A stretch of 64,000 nucleotides of DNA, taken from the NCBI RefSeq assembly GCF_017310035.1, contig NZ_CP022296.1, positions 1,922,001 through 1,986,000 on the forward strand, read 5' to 3'. Origin of the DNA: Nocardioides sp. S5. GTDB lineage: Bacteria > Actinomycetota > Actinomycetes > Propionibacteriales > Nocardioidaceae. Of this stretch, positions 47,593 through 54,249 are shown piece after piece. Numbering within the stretch: position 1 is the first letter of the stretch; every line of letters begins with the position of its first letter. The translations under genes and the position numbers were made by a program. The notes below the pieces were generated by a model. The model searched no databases, had not been told where the DNA came from, and saw only the letters and a list, made by a program, of their open reading frames with translations.

Positions 47593-47883
47593 CAGTTCCG
47601 CAGCCGCAAATTCGTCCACGCGCTCAACCGTCACGGCATGGTCGGATCGATGGGTCGCGTCGGTGCCGCGGGCGACAACGCCGCCATGGAGAGCTTCTTC
47701 AGCTTGCTCCAGAGGAATGTCCTCGACCGTCGCTCCTGGGCCACTCGCGAGGAGCTCCGGATTGAGGTCGTGACCTGGATCGAGAGGACCTACCACCGCC
47801 GCCGTCGACAGGCCGCCCTCGGCCGATTGACCCCCATCGAGTTCGAGACCATCATGACCGCGTCAGCCACTCAGGCTGCGTGA
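47593..47883 (+). pseudogene. IS3-family transposase, C-terminal fragment
   Basis: About 96 residues of an IS3 OrfB integrase core: QFRSRKFVHALNRHGMVGSMGRVGAAGDNAAMESFFSLLQRNVLDRRSWATREELRIEVVTWIERTYHRRRRQAALGRLTPIEFE. The catalytic Glu is present (MESFF), but the two preceding Asp residues and the N-terminal helix-turn-helix are missing, as is OrfA. The left border coincides with truncation of the GerMN gene and the right border with truncation of an integrase, so it marks a junction formed by insertion plus deletion. Confidence 0.85.
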
Positions 47884-47902
47884 CCCAACCTGTCACCTGA
47901 TC

Positions 47903-48253
47903 GTGCAGCAGCCCCGGAAGTGGTCGGCCGAAGGCTTCGTGCTCGTCAATGAGTGGGGTGATCAGTTGGCGCCGTGGACCTTGCAACGAGCGATGCGCAG
48001 GGCGAGAGCGAAAGTGTCTGGGCTGCCGCCGGATTTCAGGTTCCATGACCTGAGGCACTACCTGGCGAGCATGCTCATCGCCAGCGGTGCCGACGTGAAG
48101 GTCGTCCAGGCGCGCTTGCGGCACGCCTCAGCCAAGACCACGCTCGACACGTACGCCCATCTGTGGCCGGACTCGGATGAGTCGACCCGCTCGGCGATCG
48201 ACGCGGTGATGCAGACAAGAGCCGAGGAGCTTCAGTCAGCCGAATCGCTCTGA
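47903..48253 (+). pseudogene. Tyrosine integrase, C-terminal fragment
   Basis: About 116 residues of a phage-type tyrosine recombinase catalytic domain: FRFHDLRHYLASMLIASGADVKVVQARLRHASAKTTLDTYAHLWPDSDESTR, with HxxR (HDLRH), the third-box His (LRHASA) and the nucleophile Tyr (DTYAHL). The first catalytic Arg region and the N-terminal core-binding domain are missing, so it cannot act alone. It begins 20 bp after the IS3 fragment. The 3' end overlaps hepT by 22 nt. Confidence 0.8.
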
Positions 48254-48603
48254 GTCGAATCCTCGCCCGAACCTGACACCGAGCGTGCGCGCATGCGGTC
48301 GACGGCGTCGCGCAGTGGGCCTAGATCTTCCTCGATGGTGCTCTGCAGGATCTCAAGCTCGGTCATGAAGTACCGGTGCGCGAGGTGGTCGCGCATGCGC
48401 GCGATCTGGCGCCACGGGATGTCGGGTTCGGTTGATGTCAGGTTCTCGGGGAGCGCCTTGACTGCTTCACCGATCTCCAGGAGTCGGATGCGTACCGCGT
48501 CGCTCACCAAGCTGTCCGACAGCGGTCCCCGCTCGACATGCGATCGGATGGCCTCAGTCGCGGCGGTGATGTCGTCGAGGCGATCGGCGTCGTGACGACT
48601 CAC
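48232..48603 (-). CDS. hepT: HepT-type toxin (DUF86 HEPN ribonuclease)
   Basis: 123-residue HEPN-domain toxin of the MntA-HepT system. The catalytic/AMPylated RX4HXY motif is R71-D-H-L-A-H76-R-Y78 (RMRDHLAHRYFM). The preceding helices (DAVRIRLLEIGEAVKALPENLTSTEPDIPWRQIA) are typical of DUF86. HepT cleaves RNA, and is silenced when MntA adds AMP to the motif Tyr. The C-terminal tail (SGSGEDSTQSDSAD) is Ser/Asp-rich. Its start overlaps the mntA stop by 4 nt. Full length, so the pair may be functional despite lying among gene remnants. Confidence 0.9.
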   Translation of the reverse strand: MSRHDADRLDDITAATEAIRSHVERGPLSDSLVSDAVRIRLLEIGEAVKALPENLTSTEPDIPWRQIARMRDHLAHRYFMTELEILQSTIEEDLGPLRDAVDRMRARSVSGSGEDSTQSDSAD

Positions 48604-48926
48604 AGTGCGATGAGGTCCTGCTGGACACGGACCCGCACGCGATCCTTGAGCCCAGAGTGAGGTACGAGGTCTACAGGGACGCCCAGGATGGCCTCGAGCT
48701 CGTCCTGAATCCGCAGGATGGTGAACAAGCTTGTGCGGGGCGCGAAGTCGACCAGGATGTCCAGATCACTGCCGTCGTGGTCGTCGCCGCGGGCAACGCT
48801 GCCAAAGAGGCGGGCGTTCCCGACGCCGTGACGCTCGAGCACCTCGCGCAACTGGTCCCGGTGGGCAGCCACGAGCCGACCAGTCGGGCCGGTGAGCGGA
48901 CCGACTTCGGGCGTCGGCTTGGTCAT
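48600..48926 (-). CDS. mntA: MntA-type antitoxin (minimal nucleotidyltransferase)
   Basis: 108-residue nucleotidyltransferase. The GSX10DXD signature is complete: FGSVARGDDHDGSDLDILVDF at 41-61, with both Asp residues for Mg-ATP. It would AMPylate HepT and neutralise it. RIQDELEAILGVPVDLVPHSGLKDRVRVRV follows the family. ATG at 48926 was chosen; an in-frame start at 48989 would add 21 residues of non-family sequence. The gene is first in a two-gene operon with hepT (ATGA overlap). Such pairs are frequently mobile-element cargo. Confidence 0.9.
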   Translation of the reverse strand: MTKPTPEVGPLTGPTGRLVAAHRDQLREVLERHGVGNARLFGSVARGDDHDGSDLDILVDFAPRTSLFTILRIQDELEAILGVPVDLVPHSGLKDRVRVRVQQDLIAL

Positions 48927-49049
48927 GTTCCGATCGTACCGGGAAGTGATCTCCCGGTCCGGACGCCGCTGGCTCCCGTTGGCCGACACCGTCCGTCATT
49001 GGTCCGCGATGAAACGTTTTGCGGACTCGTTGCGGACTGAGACGAAACA

Positions 49050-49092
49050 AACCGGCTCCCGAATCTGCGTTTTCGCAGGTCAGGAGCCGGTT
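49050..49092. terminator. Nested hairpin, terminator or structured-RNA-like
   Basis: Outer arms AACCGGCTCC (49050-49059) and GGAGCCGGTT (49083-49092) are perfect 10-bp complements. Inside, CTGCG (49065-49069) and CGCAG (49074-49078) close a TTTT tetraloop. A 9-bp direct repeat TTGCGGACT occurs twice just upstream (49019-49038). No gene ends directly here, so the hairpin may be a relic of an integrase 3' region or part of an attachment locus. Confidence 0.6.
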
Positions 49093-49376
49093 CGCTAGGT
49101 CTTGGAGTCTAGATGTCGTAGATCTGATCGCGCGGCTCGCTGACCTGCGGAGACAAGAAGATTGCGGAGGTTCGGTCCACACTGGGGCCACGCGCTCGCG
49201 ACCCCTCGAACAGCAGAGTCCGTCGTTGGCAGAGGAGTTTGATTATCCGCGGTCCTTGGATCACAGCGCCTGTAGGACCAGCGCTTGCGGCCCTCACGCT
49301 TGAGGATCGCCGTCATCTCGGCCTCGACGTTGAGCGGCGCGATTGGGAGCGCACCACGTTTCGCAGCGAGGGGGTT
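49093..49376. other. Non-coding or decayed stretch before the tRNA-like site
   Basis: About 280 bp with no supported gene on either strand. A minus-strand segment around 49270-49320 (EMTAILKREGRKRWSYRR) looks protein-like but soon meets a stop, so it may be relic coding sequence. Confidence 0.3.
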
Positions 49377-49401
49377 GCGGGTTCGACTCCCGCAGGGTCC
49401 A
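49377..49401 (+). other. tRNA 3'-end-like sequence (T arm plus acceptor strand), possible attachment site
   Basis: GCGGG-TTCGACT-CCCGC forms a perfect T arm with a 7-nt TTCGACT loop. AGGGTCC plus discriminator A follow as an acceptor 3' strand. No matching 5' acceptor strand (GGACCCT) or normal D/anticodon arms can be found upstream, so it is not a complete tRNA. Integrative elements commonly recombine into tRNA 3' ends and leave such copies. An excisionase-like gene starts 44 bp downstream. Confidence 0.45.
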
Positions 49402-49444
49402 CTGACTGCCTGACAGGCGTCGGTAAGAGCAGGGGAGGGCGGTC

Positions 49445-49675
49445 ATGGCGAGCCGATACGTCAGCCTGCAGGAGGCTGCAGAGATGCTCGCAGTGTCCGC
49501 GAAGACCGTTAGGCGCTTCATCGCCAAGGGTGATCTCCCTGCTTACACGCTCGGCAAGCGCGGGGCAGGTAGCGGCCGGCCGATCCGGATCCGCGTGGAC
49601 GACCTCGCAACTCTTCTCCATCGCATCCCTACCTCTGGAGACGATCGCGCTCATGGGGAAGGTGCCGAGGACTGA
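49445..49675 (+). CDS. Excisionase-family / MerR-like helix-turn-helix DNA-binding protein
   Basis: 76 residues with the HTH_17 excisionase fold: RYVSLQEAAEMLAVSAKTVRRFIAKGDLPAYTLGKRGAGSGRPIRIRVDDLATLL. It is adjacent to the tRNA-like site, as expected for a recombination directionality factor or small element regulator. No intact integrase is next to it; the nearest is at 60184. Start ATG at 49445, with AGGGGAGGG upstream. Confidence 0.85.
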   Translation: MASRYVSLQEAAEMLAVSAKTVRRFIAKGDLPAYTLGKRGAGSGRPIRIRVDDLATLLHRIPTSGDDRAHGEGAED

Positions 49676-50011
49676 CCGGTGTGTTCGACCCGCAGGCGTC
49701 GGCCACCGCCCGAACGGCGGGCGGTGCCCTTTCGGTCCGGCGTGCGGGATCTCAGCGCGTGTGGCCAGGGAGGCATTGCGCACTGATGAATGCTGAGCAT
49801 CGCCTTCAGAACTCTTGCTCGGTCAGAGCCCGCTCGCTATACCCTGGTTCCGGCAACCGCCAGTTCTGCACGTAGTCCCGCGGCAGTGACGGACGTCGAG
49901 GCCGCGGTGTCAGGCCCACGCGTTTCAACGGCGGATCGACTGACTTGCGCGACGCGAACGTCGCTGCCCTTCGCCGCCTGTCGGCTGCCCCGCCGGGCAG
50001 GCCTTGGGTGA
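49676..50011. other. Gene-free stretch
   Basis: 336 bp in which no frame on either strand has a recognisable or well-initiated protein. Contains a GGCCACCGCCCGAACGGCGGGCGGTGCC hairpin (about 49700-49727) just after the excisionase-like gene that could be its terminator. Confidence 0.4.
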
Positions 50012-50473
50012 TCAGCCTTGGTAGCGATACCCGGCTACCACGCGTCCCCCGACTTTGCGGGCCGCATAGGCCGCGGCTTCATATGTATACGAGTCCCCCT
50101 TGGACTGGTCGATGATCAGAACCCCGGCCTTGCGAGCCATGTATCCCGGTTCGCACGGCTCGGTGTCGTAGTCGTAGGTCGTGCACGAGAGCCAGTCCCG
50201 CCACTCGTCCAGCGCACGTGAGGTGTTTCGATACGTCATCAGGTAGTACTCACGCCGCCCACTGGATCCGGGACGGACAACACAGTTCCAACCATGAGCA
50301 ACTCGAGCATCCGAGGCAAGCGCGTCGGCCTCCCCGTACTTGCATCGCATCTGCTTCGCCAAAGACTTGAGATAGGGCATCGCCGTGGTCGCGCTTGCGG
50401 GTGCGTCTACGAGCGCTACCAGGCTCGTTGCGACAAGAGCGGACCCGATGAAACCAGAGATCAGGCGTTTCAT
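50012..50473 (-). CDS. Hypothetical secreted protein
   Basis: 153 residues, not recognised. It starts with a clear Sec signal peptide, MKRLISGFIGSALVATSLVALVDAPASAT, with cleavage likely after ASA. The mature part has four Cys (MRCKYG, NCVVRP, LSCTTYDYDTEPCEP) and is rich in Tyr. The C-terminal SYTYEAAAYAARKVGGRVVAGYRYQG suggests a compact beta-rich domain. An earlier in-frame start (50545) would bury the signal peptide behind 24 residues, so the ATG at 50473 is preferred. Confidence 0.65.
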   Translation of the reverse strand: MKRLISGFIGSALVATSLVALVDAPASATTAMPYLKSLAKQMRCKYGEADALASDARVAHGWNCVVRPGSSGRREYYLMTYRNTSRALDEWRDWLSCTTYDYDTEPCEPGYMARKAGVLIIDQSKGDSYTYEAAAYAARKVGGRVVAGYRYQG

Positions 50474-50663
50474 TCCCTCAGGGTAGGCCCCGATCGAGCG
50501 GCGGGCGTTGAGCTTGGAAGTTTTCTCTACGGGGACGCGCGGCATGGTGGCCGAGCCCGGTGACGCTACACCCGCCCGTCGCAGACCGTGCGCGTGCGGG
50601 AAGCGTTAGTGCGCACCCCTTAGCCCATTCCGCCGCGAGTCGCACACGCCGCCCCCGACAGTC

Positions 50664-51176
50664 CTAGTGCATGCTGCCGATCAGTCGCGCGAAGGCCGCC
50701 TCTGTGATGACGGGAATGCCATAACTGCGGGCCTTCGCAGCCTTGCCGCTTTGCGAGTCGGGGTCGGCGGCGACCACGACCTTGGTCTTCTTCGTGATGC
50801 CGCCGCACTTCAGCCCGGCCTGCTGCACCAGGTCCTCCAGTTGACCCCGAGGCACAGAGAGCTCGCCGGTGAAGACCACCTGGTCGCCCATCTCCAGCCT
50901 GAAGTCACCGTCGGTGGCTGAGCGTCCGGCGAGCTTCTCGGCACGTTCGAGGGCGATCCGCACGAGCCCGCCCGGAAGGCCAAGCATGCTCGCCACGCTG
51001 CTCAGGTCGGCGAACTCCGACTCGGTCACGACGCCGTCCTCCCAGGCAGCGATGGCCATGGCATCGAGGAAGGTGGCGTGCACGGCGGCGATTTGGTCGC
51101 GGTGGAGTCCAAGTTCGATCGCAACTCCGATCAGGGCCTCTTCCTCGTGGGCCGCGCGGTCGCAGAGGTGACCCAT
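50664..51176 (-). CDS. TerB-like plus BRCT domain protein (possibly truncated exonuclease homologue)
   Basis: 170 residues. The first half is a TerB-like helical region (EEALIGVAIELGLHRDQIAAVHATFLDAMAIAAWEDGVVTESEFADLSSVASMLGL). The second half is a BRCT domain (LEMGDQVVFTGELSVPRGQLEDLVQQAGLKCGGITKKTKVVVAADPDSQSGKAAKARSYGIPVITEAAFARLI) similar to that of DNA ligase. In Actinobacteria these two often form the C-terminus of larger proteins with an N-terminal DEDDh exonuclease domain. Here the start comes just before the TerB part, so it is likely an N-terminally truncated copy, in line with its island location. Confidence 0.75.
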   Translation of the reverse strand: MGHLCDRAAHEEEALIGVAIELGLHRDQIAAVHATFLDAMAIAAWEDGVVTESEFADLSSVASMLGLPGGLVRIALERAEKLAGRSATDGDFRLEMGDQVVFTGELSVPRGQLEDLVQQAGLKCGGITKKTKVVVAADPDSQSGKAAKARSYGIPVITEAAFARLIGSMH

Positions 51177-51266
51177 TCCGCCGCTTGCCAGCGCTCCCGG
51201 CTCCGGCCACTGATCGGCGTTCCGCCTTCGGCGCTGGTTAGTGGCCGGCGCCGGTGCGGCTTGCGT

Positions 51267-51938
51267 TCAGCTACACCGACAGTGACCCAGAGGGTCTGGC
51301 AGTGTGTTGCAGGAGGGACATAGGTCGGCCTCCTGCGCTGCCGGCACCCGCGGGACGTGTGGGGCCGATGCAGCCGGAGTTGCCTCGACACGCAGCGAGT
51401 CTCTCCACTCCTGCAAATTGGCCTCTCGCTCCTCCGGGGTCAACGTGGAGAGGCGTCTGCTCTGAGACTCACGTTGCGCGACTTCCCGCGCCTCCCGTCG
51501 CGCCCTGCTCTTCGCCCAAGCATCCTCACGCTTCGCGATCCGTGCTTGCTCCATAGTTGCAGCCACGGCGGCGCGCTCCTCGCGAACCTCGTCCAGGTCG
51601 ACCGAGCCCGCGGCCTCATACTCGGCCTCGATCGCCCGTTGCTCGGCCTCGATCGCCTGTCGCTCCGCCTCGACCAATTTGCGGTCAGCCTCAGCGCGCC
51701 GCCGCTCCGCTTCCGCCAGGTGCCGAGCTGCCGCAAGCCACTCGACCAGCAGGAGTCTTCCTTGGCAAGCGTCCATCACGGTCTGAGCGGAGCGGAGTGC
51801 GACGACGAACGACGCGGACGCCAGTTCGTGAACTTCAGCTCGCTCCGCGAAGGTGCGACGACGCTCAGCCGAGAGCAAATGGTCTTGCTTGCGCTCCCAC
51901 AAGCGGACGATCCGGTCCACTTCGTCGCTGTTTGGCAT
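51267..51938 (-). CDS. Hypothetical coiled-coil protein with C-terminal zinc-ribbon-like motif
   Basis: 223 residues, not recognised. Residues about 70-190 are almost entirely charged heptad-like helix, with a run of near-repeats (AEADRKLVEAERQAIEAEQRAIEAE). The C-terminus carries CPSCNTLPDPLGHCRC, a plausible zinc knuckle. The N-terminal 60 residues (DEVDRIVRLWERKQDHLLSAERRRTFAERAEVHELASASFV) are also helical. No membrane segment. Start ATG at 51938. Possibly a structural or nucleic-acid-associated protein; function unknown. Confidence 0.65.
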   Translation of the reverse strand: MPNSDEVDRIVRLWERKQDHLLSAERRRTFAERAEVHELASASFVVALRSAQTVMDACQGRLLLVEWLAAARHLAEAERRRAEADRKLVEAERQAIEAEQRAIEAEYEAAGSVDLDEVREERAAVAATMEQARIAKREDAWAKSRARREAREVAQRESQSRRLSTLTPEEREANLQEWRDSLRVEATPAASAPHVPRVPAAQEADLCPSCNTLPDPLGHCRCS

Positions 51939-52145
51939 GGCGTCTCCCTACATCGTCACCCGAGGGAGTCTAGGTCTCCAGCCTTCCGAGCATGGTCGAT
52001 GTTGTTACCAACCGCAGGTCCCGCGTCACAGCGGCGCTGGGGTCGGACTGAGTAGCGCCGGTGCGGCATTCCGCCGCTTGCATGCCTCGCTGGACAATCC
52101 CCGATTCGCACTTCGGCGGCAGCCGGTTCCTATTACCGTCGACGC
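51939..52145. other. Intergenic region, divergent promoters expected
   Basis: 207 bp between divergent genes; contains no supported gene. No clear operator symmetry was found. Confidence 0.35.
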
Positions 52146-52394
52146 ATGACGAATGTGCCCACTACCGATCGCGTATGGGTGGAGGAACGGGGTCGTTGGT
52201 ATCCAGGCGTCCTAGAGACGTGGAACACCCGCGACCGCGTATTGCGGGCATGGGTGTCGTATGCCGTACCCATCAACGGATGGCCCGGCGGCTGGTACAA
52301 GGTCCAGGAGGTGCTCAGCGTTCCAGAGGACGAGGATCCGAACGACGAGGGCAAGAGCTGGATCACGAGGGTCGAAGGCGCTCGCAACACGTGA
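52146..52394 (+). CDS. Hypothetical small protein, 82 residues
   Basis: Not recognised. TDRVWVEERGRWYPGVLETWNTRDRVLRAWVSYAVPINGWPGGWYKVQEVLSV has the spacing of a small SH3/Tudor-like beta-barrel (strand-turn-strand with many Trp/Tyr), and an acidic tail follows (EDEDPNDEGKS). ATG at 52146. The opposite strand also has an open frame, but with poorer composition. Moderate confidence that it is real. Confidence 0.5.
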   Translation: MTNVPTTDRVWVEERGRWYPGVLETWNTRDRVLRAWVSYAVPINGWPGGWYKVQEVLSVPEDEDPNDEGKSWITRVEGARNT

Positions 52395-52518
52395 GGTCGA
52401 GGCGGCCTCGGGACGGGTGCGTCCTTCCGCCGCCTGCGAGGAAGGGTCGATTGGCCTTACCGAGGTCGAGGTGGTGCCAGCATGTCGGCGAGCCGGCGGA
52501 ACGTTTTTAAGAGTCCGG

Positions 52519-53016
52519 TCAGTGTGATGCGGGCAGGAAGAGTGGCCAGGAGCAGCCGTAGTCGGACTCCGCCTCGATGATCACAGGCGTCCTGCGCCCG
52601 TCGGACTTCGGCAGATCACCTAGCGGTCGCCAACTCCACTCATGCAGGACGAGCGGAGGTGTCAAGGGAGCGCTCATGCCCTCGCGCAGGACCAGAGCAT
52701 CCGCCCACTGATGATGAACCCGGTTTCTGGCACAGCGAACGGCGTTCACGGCACAGCGAACGGCGTTCACGAGGTCACCTCCTGCAACCCGAGTTCTCCA
52801 CGACCAGTCCAACGGAATTCCCTCAGGAGCCCAGTGTGCGCGCACTTGGTCATCAAGGGCGACCGCCCAGTTCAGCGCCTCGAACAGCGGCAAGAATACG
52901 TCGCTGGCGTTGCGACCCTTCGACGCGTCTGTGAAGCGCCTCAGGGCTTGTTCGTAGCCGTCAAGCAGCGTCCGGTAGGTGACGATATTCGTGTCGTACG
53001 GATTCATCGCGCCCAC
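52519..53016 (-). CDS. Hypothetical protein with internal 7-residue duplication
   Basis: 165 residues (or 162 from the Met at 53007). Helical: NIVTYRTLLDGYEQALRRFTDASKGRNASDVFLPLFEALNWAVALDDQVRAHW, then VNAVRCAVNAVRCARNRVHHQWADALV, and a C-terminal WRPLGDLP segment. The RNRVHHQWADAL motif recurs in uncharacterised actinobacterial proteins (memory-based). A 21-bp exact tandem duplication produces the doubled VNAVRCA just before this motif, which may disturb the helix. Function unknown. Confidence 0.65.
   Translation of the reverse strand: MGAMNPYDTNIVTYRTLLDGYEQALRRFTDASKGRNASDVFLPLFEALNWAVALDDQVRAHWAPEGIPLDWSWRTRVAGGDLVNAVRCAVNAVRCARNRVHHQWADALVLREGMSAPLTPPLVLHEWSWRPLGDLPKSDGRRTPVIIEAESDYGCSWPLFLPASH
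52729..52770. repeat. 21-bp exact tandem duplication inside a gene
   Basis: GGCACAGCGAACGGCGTTCAC occurs at 52729-52749 and again at 52750-52770 with no mismatch and no gap. Being a multiple of three it keeps the frame and adds seven residues (VNAVRCA) to the minus-strand protein. Confidence 0.95.
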
Positions 53017-53250
53017 CGTCGCACACCCTCAGCCAGGCGCACGGGACTGCTGCACAATTCGGCGACACCTCGACTAGCCCATGCTGCCGAAGCTGCGCGC
53101 GGCCATTCAGGCGGACATTGACAGTGAAGTCGACGATCCCGAGAGCCTGACGAACCGCTTTCGTGCTCTCTTGGACGACTAGCTGGTCGCGCCCACAAGA
53201 GACTGTCAGATGGTCGATCAAACCTCGAGTCCGAGCATAGGAGGCACGGC

Positions 53251-53898
53251 ATGTCAGATCGACTGCAGAAAGCGTTGAAGCACCAATACATCTACATGCC
53301 GAGGGCCACTGGGAAGGACACCCTCGCGCTCGGCATGCACGTCGGACTCGCAGTGGCTCGAGAACACCGCGCACGTCTGACCGTCCTTTCTGTTCCGAAG
53401 GGCGGCGCGGCTCACCACGCAGAGCTCGCGAAGCTGCCAATCGTGACGGAGCGCAGCGGGTCTGTGCCAGACCGTGGCGTTGTTCTCGCGTGGTGCCCAC
53501 GGCACAAGACCACGGAGAAGCTGCAGCATCTTGAGTCGAGCGTCGTCGTGCTCGTGGAGTGGATCCCGGACGAGATGGCGGCCTGGGCAAAGTTGCATAA
53601 GGCATACAACTTCGTCACTGGCGAAATCATGGACGCAGGGCTCGACGAGGAAACCACAGGATTGCCGCAACGCATCGTGGCCGAGGGGTACAACGGCTGG
53701 ACGAAGAGCACCGACGTCACGATGACGAAGAGCTACATCAGGGACTTGTCGAAGACCGGCTCCTACGACCGCAACATGATCCTTGCCTACGCGCGGCAGA
53801 CGAAGCATGAAACGAGCGTGCAGCGACTGGTGAAGATTCTGGACGAGGTCGACAAGACTCGGCCGAGCGACGACCCTCCGCAACGTTGGGTGCTGTAA
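53251..53898 (+). CDS. Hypothetical protein, 215 residues
   Basis: Not recognised. It opens MSDRLQKALKHQYIYMPRATGKDTLALGMHVGLAVAREHRARLTVLSVPKGGAAHHAELAKLP, an alpha/beta pattern with a strand RLTVLSVPK, then VVLAWCPRHKTTEKLQHLESSVVVLVEWIPDEMAAWAKLHKAYNFVTGE with two further strands. The ATGKDT stretch resembles a nucleotide-binding loop only superficially (no GxxxxGKT). The rest is helical (YIRDLSKTGSYDRNMILAYARQTKHETSVQRLVKILDEVDKT). Excellent AGGAGG ribosome-binding site 6 nt before the ATG supports translation. Confidence 0.7.
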   Translation: MSDRLQKALKHQYIYMPRATGKDTLALGMHVGLAVAREHRARLTVLSVPKGGAAHHAELAKLPIVTERSGSVPDRGVVLAWCPRHKTTEKLQHLESSVVVLVEWIPDEMAAWAKLHKAYNFVTGEIMDAGLDEETTGLPQRIVAEGYNGWTKSTDVTMTKSYIRDLSKTGSYDRNMILAYARQTKHETSVQRLVKILDEVDKTRPSDDPPQRWVL

Positions 53899-54249
53899 CG
53901 ATCGGCATTTGCGTCACCGATCGGCGGCGGCCCAACCACCCTGTCACGGTCACACCTCGCGCCGTAATCCGTCCTGCAGGTCGTGAGGTGCGGCATTTCG
54001 CCGCCTGACGGCGCTTGGCCGGCATCGCGCGATCCGATCGTCGCGTGGGCGCGAGGAACCGCTGCGACGTCACGTCGCTCGCCTACGTCGCCAACCGACG
54101 CATGAACGGGGGGAGCTCTCGCCAAGCACTGGTCGCTACGACCGCGCATCGCCTAATAGACGCGTGGTCCGACACTGGCGGCGATCCCTTAACTACGAAG
54201 TGAGTACTTCGATCACTGCTATACCCGACCGTCGAGCACAATCAGTTCC
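53899..54249. other. Gene-free stretch
   Basis: 351 bp with no supported gene. It presumably contains the promoter of the 657-residue protein gene. I see no hairpin or repeat of note. Confidence 0.4.

Noticed and set aside
49294..49783. Minus-strand frames with peptides such as GVEPATPSLRN or RESNPQPP as genes
   Set aside because: These peptides arise from reading a tRNA T arm in the antisense direction; they overlap the tRNA-like site and have no other support.
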